Origin: Protopterus annectens
Lineage: Eukaryota > Chordata > Ceratodontiformes > Protopteridae
Reading direction: 5' to 3'
Length of the DNA stretch: 64,000 nucleotides
Assembly: GCF_019279795.1 (NCBI RefSeq)
Contig: NC_056732.1
Location: 1,640,153,257 to 1,640,217,256, forward strand
Of this stretch, positions 12,165 through 22,422 are shown piece by piece (the stretch's first letter is position 1; every line of letters begins with the position of its first letter). Both the position numbers and the translations under genes were made by a program. The notes under the pieces are model-generated. The model made no database searches. It saw only the letters and a program-made list of their open reading frames with translations, and was not told the origin of the DNA.

Positions 12165-12265
12165 AACAATACTAATTTCATGAACTTTAATCGTACTCTG
12201 ACTTAGGAATGGGGTCCATTCCCGTCATGGTATTAGAAACCCAAAAGACTTGGAGAAATAAAAAC

Positions 12266-12475
12266 GACAGAGATCAAATATTAATACAGTTGAGTTTGCC
12301 ATTGTGTAAGCTTTAAGATGAAATCTTTTAAAAACTTGTACATACCATGATTTTGGAATTATTGATACAAATATGAACAATATTTGACACCTACAGGCAT
12401 CAGTAAGTTAACTGCCGATGCACCTGAAGGCATAGCTTGGATGTAATGAATTGCAACTTTTTCCTAAAGTACCTT
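12266..12475 (+). repeat. Dispersed repeat family 1, right half
   Basis: It continues the repeat interrupted at 7498. ATCAAATATTAATACAGTTG, TTTGCCATTGTGTAAG and GACACCTACAGGCATCAG match 36505-36630. GACAG at 12266-12270 is the second copy of the target-site duplication. Confidence 0.8.
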
Positions 12476-12700
12476 TTGATCTCATGATAAGTCCTACTTT
12501 TCTCCCAATGGCTTTAACCCCTTTGCCATTTTCCTCAACACTAAATCAGACCCTTCTATGCAAAATCTCCTTAACTATCTCCTGATACAAATAAAATATA
12601 TAATGCCTGCAAATGATCTTAAGATGAGAAAGAATAACCCAAGCTTATACATATTGCCTTTCCAACCTTATTAGCTAACCTGGAACTAAGGAATAATAAT
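12476..12700. other. No recognised feature
   Basis: AT-rich sequence with no motif recognised. The unassigned stretch continues to about 13014 apart from the minisatellite at 12701-12759. Confidence 0.45.
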
Positions 12701-12759
12701 AATCCTTAGTAATTCATAGTAATCCATAATAAACCATAGTAATCCATAGTAATCCATAC
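12701..12759 (+). repeat. Short minisatellite, AGTAATCCAT-like units
   Basis: Five or six imperfect tandem units of 9-10 bp (TAGTAATCCATA type). Confidence 0.8.
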
Positions 12760-13206
12760 AGCAACTGTTATCTTCCGACAAAAAACAAAGAACTCAATGC
12801 TTAAAGGAAGTCTTCTAATTAACCACACCTTTGTAAAAGTTTAACCCAGGTTACCATGTGCAACATCCTGATTATCTATAAATGTAATAAGAAAGTATAA
12901 AATAATAAGTGAAGTAAAACAATAAACTAATATGACATCACAGAGGCATGCACTACCATCCTCTGTTCCTGAAGACCTTATTATTTTTTCACCCAGTATG
13001 TCCATCCCCTGCCACCCTAAAAAATAATATTAATCTTACTTAGAGGCAGGTGGTGTAGTATTTCAAAAGAGATTTAAAAACCGTATACAATAACTGAGGA
13101 CCCCCCCCCCCCCAGCCAAGCACATTAATATTGACATTAATATTAATTCCCAAGGAGACACTTTCTACTACCTGCTGCTAGGGGAACAAAGGCATGCATG
13201 AGCAAT

Positions 13207-13363
13207 GTTACATGTTCATAGGTTCATAGTTTCATAGATTAGTAAAAGGCTAACTGCCCTTCTGGGCCATTTTTGAGCCTAGACAATTACCCCATGTGAG
13301 AATCAAACCCTGTAACTTGCCTCTGTAAGGTAAATACCTTAACCATTATGCCAACCTCCCAGA
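13207..13363 (-). mobile_element. tRNA-derived SINE with CR1-like 3' end
   Basis: Read on the minus strand, the element starts with a tRNA-like head: box A-like TTGGCATAATGGTTAAGG, then box B-like GGTTTGATTCTC about 40 bases later. It continues with a body (GTCTAGGCTC, GGCCCAGAAGGGCAGTTAGC) and ends in CTATGAAACTATGAACCTATGAA. That 3' end matches the CR1-like LINEs of this window (GGGCCATTAGCCTAGTAC, then ACCTATGAACCTATGAA). The family is therefore probably mobilised by the CR1-like RT, a relationship known for several vertebrate SINE/LINE pairs. Length is about 155 bp. Confidence 0.75.
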
Positions 13364-13380
13364 TGTAGATAGATAAATAG

Positions 13381-13389
13381 GTGTGTGTA

Positions 13390-13461
<72 letters not shown>

Positions 13462-13521
13462 TGTATGCATGCATGTGCATGTGTGCGCGCGCGCGTGTGT
13501 GTTTGTGTGTGTGTGTGTGTG
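13381..13521. repeat. TG dinucleotide microsatellite
   Basis: TG tract with an internal GTGCATGTGTGCGCGC interruption; open frames across it are artefacts. Confidence 0.97.
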
Positions 13522-13944
13522 CTGGGCAGACCAGATTTCCATATTTCCGATAATAGTCATCACTTCAACCTTTCCAGGAAGGCTAATGAGATAACATCTC
13601 TAGCATGCTCTGTCTCAGCATGGGACTTCCAGACACTGGCCAGTGGTTACTGCACCTCCTGCATGATTTGAACAGGGGCCATTTTCATGATGTTCAAGTC
13701 CACCTCAACTGGCTCAACTGACTGAACCAGAGAAACAGTGTCTATATTGTAAGATTCTTTCATATTACCAAACCCTTCACTCCCTCACAGTGTATGAGCT
13801 AAGCATCCATATAAAGGAGCCTTCTTTCCCCCTTCTATCTGTCCTCTCAGACTTTCAGTCACTACTCAAAATGTCACCAAAGCTGAAGATGGAGACACAG
13901 ACTGACTGGTAAACTATGAGCCATGCCGTATATCTCAGATTTTG
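13522..13944. other. Unassigned insertion between SINE/TG tract and family 2
   Basis: Absent from the paralogous family 2 copy at 20060-20670. No coding motif or terminal repeat is recognised. Confidence 0.45.
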
Positions 13945-14163
13945 CTAAAATAGTCCCTTTCACTACCATTAACATAGCTTTTGTTAAAGTCAGTTTTCAT
14001 TCATAAAATTACTCCCCATTTTGTATATAAAACAAAAAAGAAATATCCCTTTTTTGCATTGCATAAGTGTGAAACCGTAACAGATAAGATCTCCATTCCC
14101 TTAAAGGTTAAACATAAATAGCTTGAAAATAAACCCAGAACAGAGACAGCATACCTATTTTGA

Positions 14164-14330
14164 GACTAGCAGGATCACAGAGCTATGGTAGACTCCTTAA
14201 TGTTTAAGGAGTGATGAGCTACAAGCTTTCACAAATGCCTCTTCAGGTCAAGATATAAAATGTAATGAATGCAAACCATTTATATAAAGCAATTAGAAGA
14301 ATCATATGTTTAACATTTAAAAAGTCACAT
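14164..14330 (-). other. Small insertion in family 2, possible Penelope-like 3' remnant
   Basis: Absent from the paralogue at 20060-20670. On the minus strand it reads TTGACCTGAAGAGGCATTTG followed by AAAGCTTGTAG and a small palindrome CCTTAAACATTAAGG. The style resembles 3' regions of Penelope-like elements, but no protein motif supports this. Confidence 0.25.
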
Positions 14331-14878
14331 GACAACATTTAAAAACGTATGCCTTTTTTAAAAACTATAAAACAAATGTATGAACATATATCAAAGTTCA
14401 TTTTTTTTTTTAATTTCTACAAATTGCCCAGAAAAATGCATTACTGAACATAGTTAAATGATCCATTTAAAACAGCTAACATTCTGTTACTAAAGCAGAA
14501 CTTATAAAATGCCCCAAATTATGACTATAGTATGCGCAGATATTTAGGAGACCCTTTATTTTTTGTACCAGTGAAACCGGTAAATCCACTTTGCATCTAG
14601 GCCCTTTGTGCACATATAAAATTTAAGTCATACGATGAACAGGTACATAAACACAATCAGAGATGCAGGGAGTATAGATTACCCCAGGGTAAGAGTAGAA
14701 TGCTGTCTTCACTTTTTTGTTTCTTACAAAAAAGGCCAATTAACTAAAATCCACCGTTATGAAGCAGTTAAAAGCAGTCCAAAACTTTAAAAGTCACTAC
14801 TAAGTTATAAAAAAAATAAATAAATAAATAACCAGTCTTAGTTAGCCATTCTTTCAGATATTTTCATCTAATTGCATA

Positions 14879-17332
14879 ATTTATTTACTTATTTATTGCT
14901 TATGTTTACTGGCTAGTTCTGACTGGGTAATGAAACTCCTTTTCAGCAGAGGTCCAGAGAGAAAAGCTCCACATATAAATGTTAATATAATTGCAAGACA
15001 ATACAGTAATACAGATTAAGACAATAAATGTAACCGTAAAGAAAATATATCTATTAAAATAGTTACAAGACACTACAGTAATACAGATTGCACCTGTCAT
15101 GTCACTGATACTAAGACCAGAATCAATGGTTAGTATTTGTATTATTTTGAGAAAGAGAGATAAACAAATGTTGTGAGGTAATGAAAGACAGAAGTATTGT
15201 GCATAGCACTGAGTAGTTGAGAGTAATATATTTCATTGAGATTAGTATCCCTAGTAACAGATAAAACAAGTAATTGGAGGTGTATAGGGTAAAAGGAAGA
15301 AATAATATTAAATAAAAATAGAGGGGATGAAACAGTATTACTCTTTTGTGATACATTTAATGTAATGAGTATAAAACTATCCTTGGGAGGAGCACCACTG
15401 ACATAGTCATTTTTCTGTCAAGGAGGATTGTTGCTGTGTTTTGAAGGAAATTTTAGAAAAAGTTTACCTTGGAGTGAGGATTGGAATTCCAAATTTTGGA
15501 GAAGTATTTAGAGAACCTGCTAAGTTCTTTGATTTGGAGGTATGCTGTAGGAGTTTATCAGTGAATTAAAGTGATCTAGATTGATTGTTCAGCTGAATGA
15601 GGTTGACAAGGGATGGACATTTGTTTTGTGGATAAGGTTCTTATGAGAAGTTAGGAGTACGAACGAAGATGGCGGAGTTCTGACCAATGCAGTTGTCTGA
15701 AAGCTGTGCAGTGGTGAGTCCTATAACTAGAGACAGTAGCAAATCTAGTAATCTTATTGTAGCACTGGTCCTTCTTGATTGGTAGTGAGGATTGTAAGTT
15801 AGTGAGGCTAGGAGCAGAGTATAGGTATGAGAGCCGAAAGAGATTGAAGGCAATATTTTTTCTTGCTGAATTAGTGAGAAAAAAGTTTAATTCTGTTGAT
15901 GGTTCCAAGCCTTTGATGTGTTTTTAATGTGTTTTGTGTGTTAGTCAAATTTTAGATTGTCAATCCACATATATATGCCCAGTAATTTGGTATGAGGCAC
16001 TTGTTCATTTTTTTATGGTTGATAGTGGTAATGGACAAAGAACATTTCTGAGTGTTTAGATTTTTGGGAGTGAAAATAATAGGTTTTGTTTTTTTTTTGG
16101 GGGGGGGTTGAAAAATAACTGTAATCTGTTGTGCCATATCTCTATTGAATTGAAGGAGTTTTGAGTTATTTTTTGTAGGCTGTTTAGATTTTAGGCCAAG
16201 CAGGTTAAAGTGGAGTTCTCAGCAAACTATATTAAAGAGGCTTTTGTGGTAATTGTATAGAGGTCATTGATGACTATATTAAAAAGAACTGAGCAAAGAA
16301 TCAAACCTTATAGGGAGATAGGAGGGTAGATTATTTTGCCATCTAGCTGTTCTGTTTGAGGTCTTTCAGACGGGTCTTCTTCTGAATTTCAAAGTTTCAA
16401 AACTTCGAATGTCTTATAAAGTTTTCAGACTTCAAACCATTTAAATGGAGATCACCATACAGCATGGAACAGTATATTTACTGTTTTCCTCACTGCCTCA
16501 GAGTTGGTATATTTAATTAGCAGGGGCACACCACGTGGGAGGTAAAAAAAAAAGTTTTTTTTGTTTTTATGTTTTATTTTATTTTATTTAAATTTTAAAG
16601 TTTCAAAACTTCAGTCTTATGGTCTTGACCATAAGAAATTTGAAGTTTTGAAACTTCAAAATTTAGAAGTAGACCCCTATCAGACAGGTAACCGTGGAAG
16701 CATGTCAATGAGTGGACATTGACTCCTATGTGGGCTGGTTTTATATTAAGATAGGACAAGAGAGACAGTGATAAAAGCTTTGGCTAGATCAAGAAAAAAG
16801 TCTGATGCATCATTGCTTTTATTTCTGCTTATATTAGCATTAGTGAAGTTCAGCAGGGCAGTAGTGCTACTGTGATGGGGCAGAAACCATGGTGTGATGG
16901 TGATAGGTGTGGGAATTGTATAATGAGGTTGAGGATTTACATCTGCATTTTTGTACTATTTTGGATGGGGGTAATATTGGTGTAGGTCTATAGCTGGTGA
17001 TGTTGGTAGAGTCGCCACCTTTGTGAAGGGGTAGAATGTTATATTCTTTCTAAAGTAGGGACATGCACTATTCTTTGATAGAGTGTTTAATTAAAAATGG
17101 ATACTGTGGAGGCTATTGCATCAGTAGCAATTTTGAGGTATTCAGATGGGAGATTGTCTGGTGATAGGGATAAAGGTTTTAACTTTAAGAAAACTCTTTT
17201 GATGAGTGAGGTAGAGACTGGTAAGAGGAAAAGTGTGTTAAGAGTCTGTAGTTGAGGGAGCTAAATTATTAATTAAGACAGTGACTGAGCTGATGAAGTT
17301 AATAAATTAAACTTCCAATTTCAATTCTAATT
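14879..17332 (-). mobile_element. L2-like LINE, decayed (minus strand)
   Basis: On the minus strand the copy ends at 14879 with an ATTT-type tail and the family 3' signature (AGCTTTTCTC near 14955, CTGAAAAGGAG). Its RT lies at about 16780-17290: minus-strand translation gives SPDNLPSEYLKIA, LPLHKGGDSTNI and FFLDLAKAF (the LDLSKAF block of L2). The region from 15360 to 16100 aligns with 38690-39000 of the better copy. A MITE sits at 16372-16677. No intact frame remains, and the 5' edge near 17332 coincides with the start of family 3. Confidence 0.75.
16372..16677. mobile_element. MITE with ~46-bp inverted repeats, inside the L2-like LINE
   Basis: The left terminus (16372-16417, starting GGGTCTTCTTCTGAATTTC) is the imperfect reverse complement of 16631-16677 (ending GAAGTAGACCCC). 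A third copy of the arm (16598-16624) forms a tight hairpin with the right terminus. There is no coding capacity. The flanks share TCAGAC but it is not immediately adjacent on the right, so the target duplication and superfamily are uncertain. Confidence 0.8.
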
Positions 17333-17334
17333 TC

Positions 17335-18278
17335 AAAACTCACAAAATTATTGTGCTCCATTTAAAAAGCAAAATAAAGCTATGATTTCCTTGAGGCATG
17401 TACTGTTTCATTATGCTGTATACATCACTTCTTCCAACCATGTCCAGTGCACTTTTGCCCATTCCAAGTCCATTCCAACCATTACATTTATATAACAACA
17501 TATTACTGCTCTTTATATAATTAAATGCCATGTGTTGTCCATTCCTGAAAACAGTCAGGAAGCACCTGGCTTACAGGTACATGGCAGTTAGTGACTTGCT
17601 TCCTATGGTACAGGGTTTGATTCCCTCACCTCCATTTGCCTAGTGAATAATTCTGTGCAAGTCACATAACCAAGCAGTGCTCCTGGGATGTATCTGAAAA
17701 CTGTCTATATAGATCAGTGTTCTACCCTAGTTAATAAATGCAAATAAATAAATGCTACCACATACTTTATCTGTATAAAGCTACTTCATAATAATCAAAG
17801 TTAAAGAATGTGTTTAAAGAAAGCCAATCGTAACAATCTGTATAAAATCAATATTTATAATACTCACCTGAGCCCTGCTTAGTTTCTGTATTCTTTACTA
17901 GGAACTGTCTTGTCAGTTAAAGGCTATTTCAACATTGCATATTTTTGCTCACATCCAAACATTATTCTGTTACACACCTTAACAGCACCTTATTTGGAGT
18001 CATTAGCACAGATGAATGACTTGTCTTACACAAAAGTTCTTCATCAAAAAAATTGAAATGGTTCAGATAACTCTCATCCATGGTGACCATTGCTTTCTGC
18101 TTCTATGTCTTAGTTTGACACTAATTTGTTTTATGATCTGTGACTGACCAGTTCTGGCTGACAGACTTGTACTGACAGAAGCAAGATGTGTATTTTCCAT
18201 GGGGACAGAGCACACTTGTTTTTCCTTTTCTTTAAATACTTTCTTTGTCTAAAAATATTTCTCCTCCTGGAAAGAGTA
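17335..18278 (+). repeat. Dispersed repeat family 3, copy 1 (~950 bp)
   Basis: It aligns along its whole length with 32217-33173: AAAACTCACAAAAT at the start, a tRNA-like module in the middle (17545-17750), then TGTCAGTTAAA, GATGACTTG-type blocks, and ATGGGGACAGAGCACACTTG near the end. No protein is encoded. The pair is either two copies of a long non-autonomous element or an old segmental duplication. Confidence 0.75.
17545..17752 (+). mobile_element. SINE-like module with tRNA-like head, in family 3 copy 1
   Basis: A box A-like TGGCTTACAGG (17562) and a box B-like GGGTTTGATTCCC (17616-17628) are followed by GTGCAAGTCACATAACC and a short AATAAATAAATG tail. The middle resembles the AAGTCACTTAACC segment seen in MIR/L2-type SINEs. 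The same module stands at the same relative place at 32447-32640, so it was present before family 3 was copied, or is part of that family. Confidence 0.5.
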
Positions 18279-18324
18279 CTTCCAGCAACTTCTTTATAAA
18301 TAAAACCCTACAGAAGCTGCATTA

Positions 18325-19850
18325 CTCCAAACACATACATACAGTGATAGAAGAAGAGGAACTCACCCTCAAAGTAAGAACAGCACTAAGGAAAATGAAA
18401 TCAGGAAAAGCAGCAGGCTGAGATGAGGTCACAGCAGATATGATAAAGATGATGGGTGAGATAGGGAGAAATGGCTCCTGAAGGTACTCATAACAGTACA
18501 GAGAGAAAGGTTTATCCCAGATTACTGTAGAATAAGCATACTCGTGCCAGTGTACAAGAACAAAAGGGGAATTCATAAATGTGGGCAGTACAGTGGTATC
18601 AAACTTTTGTCACACTGCATGAAAGTTTTTGAGAGGGTGATTGCTAAATGAATATGCACAGTACTAGAAAGTAAGATGGAGGATGAGAAGTCCAGATTCA
18701 GATCAGGATGCTGCACAACTGACCTCATATTTGCAGTGAGCAGATAAGAAAAAGTGACAGATAAGGATAAAGTCCAACTGGGCATTCTTAGACTTGGAGA
18801 AAGCATCTGACAAGGTCCCAAGGAATCTGACTTGAGGAAACCTGCAGTAGTCTGAATTCACAGAACCAGTGGTAGAATTAGTGAAGACTATGCACAATGA
18901 CCCAATGACTCAATTGTGTACAGGTTCAGACTCAAAAAGGGGATCCCAGTGGGAGTGAGTGTGTACGGGGGTTCATCTCTGAGCTCACTCCTGTTCATAC
19001 TGGTGATAGACTAACTTGGCAATCAGATAAGAGGGTACAGATGAATAAAGCTGCTGTATGCAGACAATGTGGCATTGCAGGCAGACTCTGAACAAGAACT
19101 TCAGCAAAGGATTGGGGTACGGAATGCAAAGCTGAAGGCACATGGGTTGAAACTGAGTACAAATAAGATAGTTGTAATGGCAACAAATTGGGTAAATTTG
19201 AAGAAGTTGAAAAGTGAGATAGAATGGAAAATAGTGGAGTAAGTTCACAGATTCAGGTACTGGGGGGTGAGGAGCAGCAAAGTCTGAATGAAGATATCAA
19301 AGCTAGATTTAGAGAGTATGCAGCCAATTGACACAGAGTGTTGGGGAAATGTATGACAGAAGAATGTCAAAAAATGCTGAAAATTAAGGAGTACAAAACA
19401 GTGGTTTGACCAGTACTACTGTATGGTGCAGAAACCTGAGCAGTGAAGGCAGTGCAGTTGAGGAAGTTACAGTTGATGGAGATGAAGTGCATGAGATGAG
19501 TGGTAGGATGCACACTGTGGGACAGACAAAGAGATGAGACCATCAGAGCAGAAGCCCAAGTGGCTTCAATTGCAGAGAAGATCAAAGAAAATACAGTGAT
19601 TCAGGCACATGTGTATGAAAGCAGAAGACAATCTGTTGAAGAAGATTCGGGCCACACAGAAAGAAGGCAAGAGGAAATGAGGGTGTCTAGCAAAACGATG
19701 GATGGATTGTGTGATAGAAGACCTGTGAGAGTCAAGCATGACTGTCAAAAAAGTGGGAGGCATTGAATCAAGAGAGACAGAGATGGTGACAGTGGATGCT
19801 ACAGCCCAACCCCATGGAGAAATGGGAAAGTCGAGGGTTCATAATGAAGC
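18325..19850 (+). pseudogene. RTE-like LINE with GAT-type 3' end (copy 2)
   Basis: A longer, more decayed copy of the family at 2888-3861. Visible blocks are EEELTLKVRTALRKMKSGK (about 18353-18410), FLDLEKASDKVPRN (18784-18825), ELVKTMHNDP, and the catalytic box near 19050 where LLYADN replaces LLFADD (second Asp to Asn). The C terminus includes VGCTLWDRQRDETIRAEAQV (19500-19560), still open for 88 codons. The 3' end (CCCAACCCCATGGAGAAATG) is recognisable but the GAT repeat is almost lost. Stops occur throughout. Confidence 0.75.
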
Positions 19851-20059
19851 AAACACTGCATAAATATCCTTTTTACAGATGTTGAACATTTTTTGAGGGG
19901 TAAACTTTACAGTTAGTCCATGCGCCCTGGTGGCAGGTGCCTTGCACTTTCATTGTGAACTGTTTTAAGGTTTAAATTCAACTATGCTTAACCCTTCAAG
20001 TTCAGCTAGGATGTTCTGGCTTATCATGACCCCCCCCCCCCCCAGAAATATTTTTTTCT

Positions 20060-20670
20060 AATATGCCACAAAAAGAATATTGATCTTACTTAGAAGCAGG
20101 TAGTGTTACCATTTCAAAAGAGACATAAAAACATCCCACAGTAATTGAGGAACCCCCCCCCATCAAAGCACATTAATATTAATTCCTCAGAACACTCTTG
20201 TTCACAACTGCTGCTATAGTCACAAAGTCATGCATGAGACATGTTGGGGGTGTGGTTCACTACCATTAACATAGCTTTTGTTGGAGTAGGCCTTCATTCC
20301 AAAACATTTGCCCCCATTTTAGGTCTAAAGAAAATATAAATGCTCCTTCTTTTACTGCCCAAAATAGGAAACAGTAACAGCTAAGTCCTTTATAAATGAC
20401 TAGAAAAATAAAACCAGAAGTAAAGTAGTGGTATGGAGACAGCATAATATTTGTGAACATAGCAATACCTACAAAATGCCTTAAAATTCACCCTACTGAA
20501 CAGAATTGAATAATGTATTTAAAACAGTTAGACATAGCACTGTATACTAAAACAGAACATATAAAACACATAGAAATATACTACACTCTCTACAGCTGTG
20601 TCAGTGTATAGGTACCTTTAATGTTTTATGCCATTTTTTGAGACATTTCTCATCTAGCTGCATAACAAAA
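20060..20670 (+). repeat. Dispersed repeat family 2, copy 2
   Basis: Uninterrupted counterpart of 13015-14879, including the second poly-C run (about 20153-20161) and CACTACCATTAACATAGCTT. It shows which parts of copy 1 are insertions. Confidence 0.7.
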
Positions 20671-20870
20671 TAAACTCTACTTTTTACATAAAGCTGACAA
20701 AATGACTGACTTCCAGTAAGGCGCAGAATGAGTAAGGTCTCTTGGTTCACTGCTGCATTAAGAAGAATTGTTAAAAAATAAATTTTACCTAGCTGTTAGT
20801 CTGAAATCTCTAATTCTTTCCAAAGCAACTATATTTTCATAGTTTGATGCCATCAAAGCATGGAGGTCTG

Positions 20871-21840
20871 AAAAAACAATAAATGAAGGGAACCATTTGA
20901 AGTTGGGTGAAAACAGAGCAACAACTGCTTCAAGTGACAATATGCAGACAGAGGACCACAAAGGCAGTGAAGAGATAACCCTCAGGGATGTACTGATGGA
21001 AATTAAATCAATGAAGTCAAAGCAGGATTCCTATGTTAAAAAGAATGACAATGTGATGGGGGTATAACTGATGCAGTAAATGAGCACTTAGAAACTATAC
21101 AAACAATCATTCAAGACAATGAACCAATAAAGGCTAAAGTGGAGGCAACAGATGCAAGTGTGGATCTACTGGAAGCCTCCCTGGTACAGATGGAAGCTTG
21201 AGATAGGAGGAAAATATTTGGCTGTCAGGGATTCCTGAAACTGTGGAAGAAAGAAGCTGTAAGGCATTTTTACTGAAGTTGGCAGAATGAACTAAAAATC
21301 CCAGAGGGGAGATACAGATTGAGCTCGCACATCTCATAGCATGGGTACCAGGAAGAACACAGCATGTCAGACCATGACAAATCAAAGTAAGTGTCTCCAT
21401 ATACGTTCTTTCTGTGCTGTGGAAATAGTGATTCCAACTTATGTTCGGGTCTGTTACAATCTTTGTTGATCAAGACTTTTGCCCAGCAACAAGCAGAAGA
21501 AGGGAAGCTCACAAAAGAAGCGGGATAATGGAATTCCCCTGAGATTAAGTGTTCTCACCTAGATAATGCTATGGTAATAGCAAAGCACCTAAGGGGTAGG
21601 AAGTAAGTGAAACATCCAATCTGTCCAAATGTTATCTCATCTTAAAGGCATAACGCAGGAAGTATTAAAACTTGGACTCAGCATGTATAGAGAAGCTTGT
21701 CAAGTTTTGTCTACACATGAAGCTGTTCAAAACTATGTCAGATGTTTCATACAAGGAAAGATAGCAGTGATACCTGAGGGAAACAGACTCCTCTAAGTAA
21801 ATACAACAAGGAGATTGCTATGTTAATGCAAAGTAAGTTA
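20871..21840 (+). pseudogene. L1/Tx1-like LINE ORF1 remnant
   Basis: Translated in pieces, the region gives a coiled-coil-like N part (VLMEIKSMKSKQDSYVKKND), then RRKNIWLSGIPETVEERS (about 21208-21260), ELAHLIAWVPGRTQH (21320-21365), FCPATSRRREAH and, later, YREACQVLSTHEAVQNYV (about 21688-21740). This order (coiled coil, an RRM-like RIxGIPE block, an RAHR-like block, and a DFSxxTxxRR-like block) is that of ORF1 RNA-binding proteins of L1 and Tx1 elements. Stops and frame changes are frequent. ORF2 pieces of the same kind lie at 23680-24050 and 29836-31770, separated by later insertions. Confidence 0.6.
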
Positions 21841-21892
21841 ATCGAGCCATTGAGTTTTGTAAACACATTAAATGTGAAGTAGAGAATGTTTC

Positions 21893-22060
21893 CTTTTTTT
21901 ATTTGACATTTGTTTACCAGGAAAGTCTGACTGGGATAATATCCCTTTTTCAGTAAAAGCCTGAGGAGAAAAGTTCTACATTGATAGTTAAAAAAATGTA
22001 TTACAAAACCTAATACAGAAGAACAATATATTAACCAAGTAAAAATTCAATTTCAGTTCA
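21893..22060 (-). mobile_element. L2-like LINE 3' end (minus strand)
   Basis: A T-rich tail, then ATTTGACATTTGTTTACC, GTCTGACTGGG and CTTTTTCAGTAAAAGCC match the 3' signature of the other L2-like copies, read in reverse. Coding sequence is absent. Confidence 0.7.
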
Positions 22061-22080
22061 TACAGTGTGAAGCTATGCAT

Positions 22081-22422
22081 CTACTTTGCATGCTCAAAAG
22101 CCCATATACTCGAAAGTTATTTTCACGAGACAAAAATAATGAAAACTACAACCCCAAACCATGCATTTGTCCCAGATCAAGTAAACACTTGCCCAAAACT
22201 TCAGGAAAACACACTTATCTGAAATCTACTTACACCCCCCCCCCAACTATGTATATCAACTCCGGGATCACACCACAGTTGGGAAAAGGGCATATTTCCC
22301 CAGGTTGGGCAAGTATTTACTTGCCCTGGGGAAAAACTGCACAGTTTGGGATTTCAGTTTTTGTTATTTTTTTCTTGTGAAAATAATGTTCACGTTTATG
22401 GGCTTTCAACCAAACAAAGTAG
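22081..22422. mobile_element. Palindromic MITE (342 bp)
   Basis: The left half from CTACTTTGCATG is the imperfect reverse complement of the right half ending CAAACAAAGTAG. Matches continue inward through AGCCCATA, TTATTTTCAC, CCCAAAC and CAAGTAAACACTTGCCCAA against its counterpart near 22300-22325. The only unpaired part is the short centre near 22235-22265, which follows a poly-C run. It encodes nothing. I see no convincing target duplication. Confidence 0.75.

Larger units (their letters stand above)
7499..12265 (+). mobile_element. RLE-type LINE (R2/R4/NeSL-like group), nearly full length
   Basis: A 4.77 kb non-LTR retrotransposon with a single-ORF layout: N-terminal region, RT, CCHC finger and C-terminal restriction-like endonuclease. 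Its edges are set by comparison with the unoccupied repeat copy at 36031-36690. The 5' end holds three short imperfect repeats built on ATGGAGAGATGAAA (7500-7565). The coding part runs from about 8270 to 12164 through many stops and frameshifts. The 3' UTR is about 100 bp and ends in AAATAAAAAC. This domain order differs from that of the apurinic-endonuclease LINEs (CR1, L2, RTE) elsewhere in the window. The subfamily cannot be fixed by eye. The element is inactive. Confidence 0.85.
13015..14879 (+). repeat. Dispersed repeat family 2, copy 1 (with insertions)
   Basis: Segments 13015-13204, 13945-14163 and 14331-14879 align in order with 20060-20670. Shared blocks are CTTACTTAGA then GCAGGT, a poly-C run before CACATTAATATT, CACTACCATTAACATAGCTT, and TTTAAAACAG near the end. 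The two gaps (13205-13944 and 14164-14330) are insertions relative to copy 2. The first holds a SINE and a TG tract; the second holds a short unclassified piece. The L2-like LINE begins exactly where the alignment stops. The family is unclassified and non-coding. Confidence 0.7.

Noticed and set aside
13207-13363. A functional tRNA gene
   Set aside because: A and B box-like sequences are present but the rest does not form a tRNA and it is joined to a LINE-type tail; a SINE fits better.
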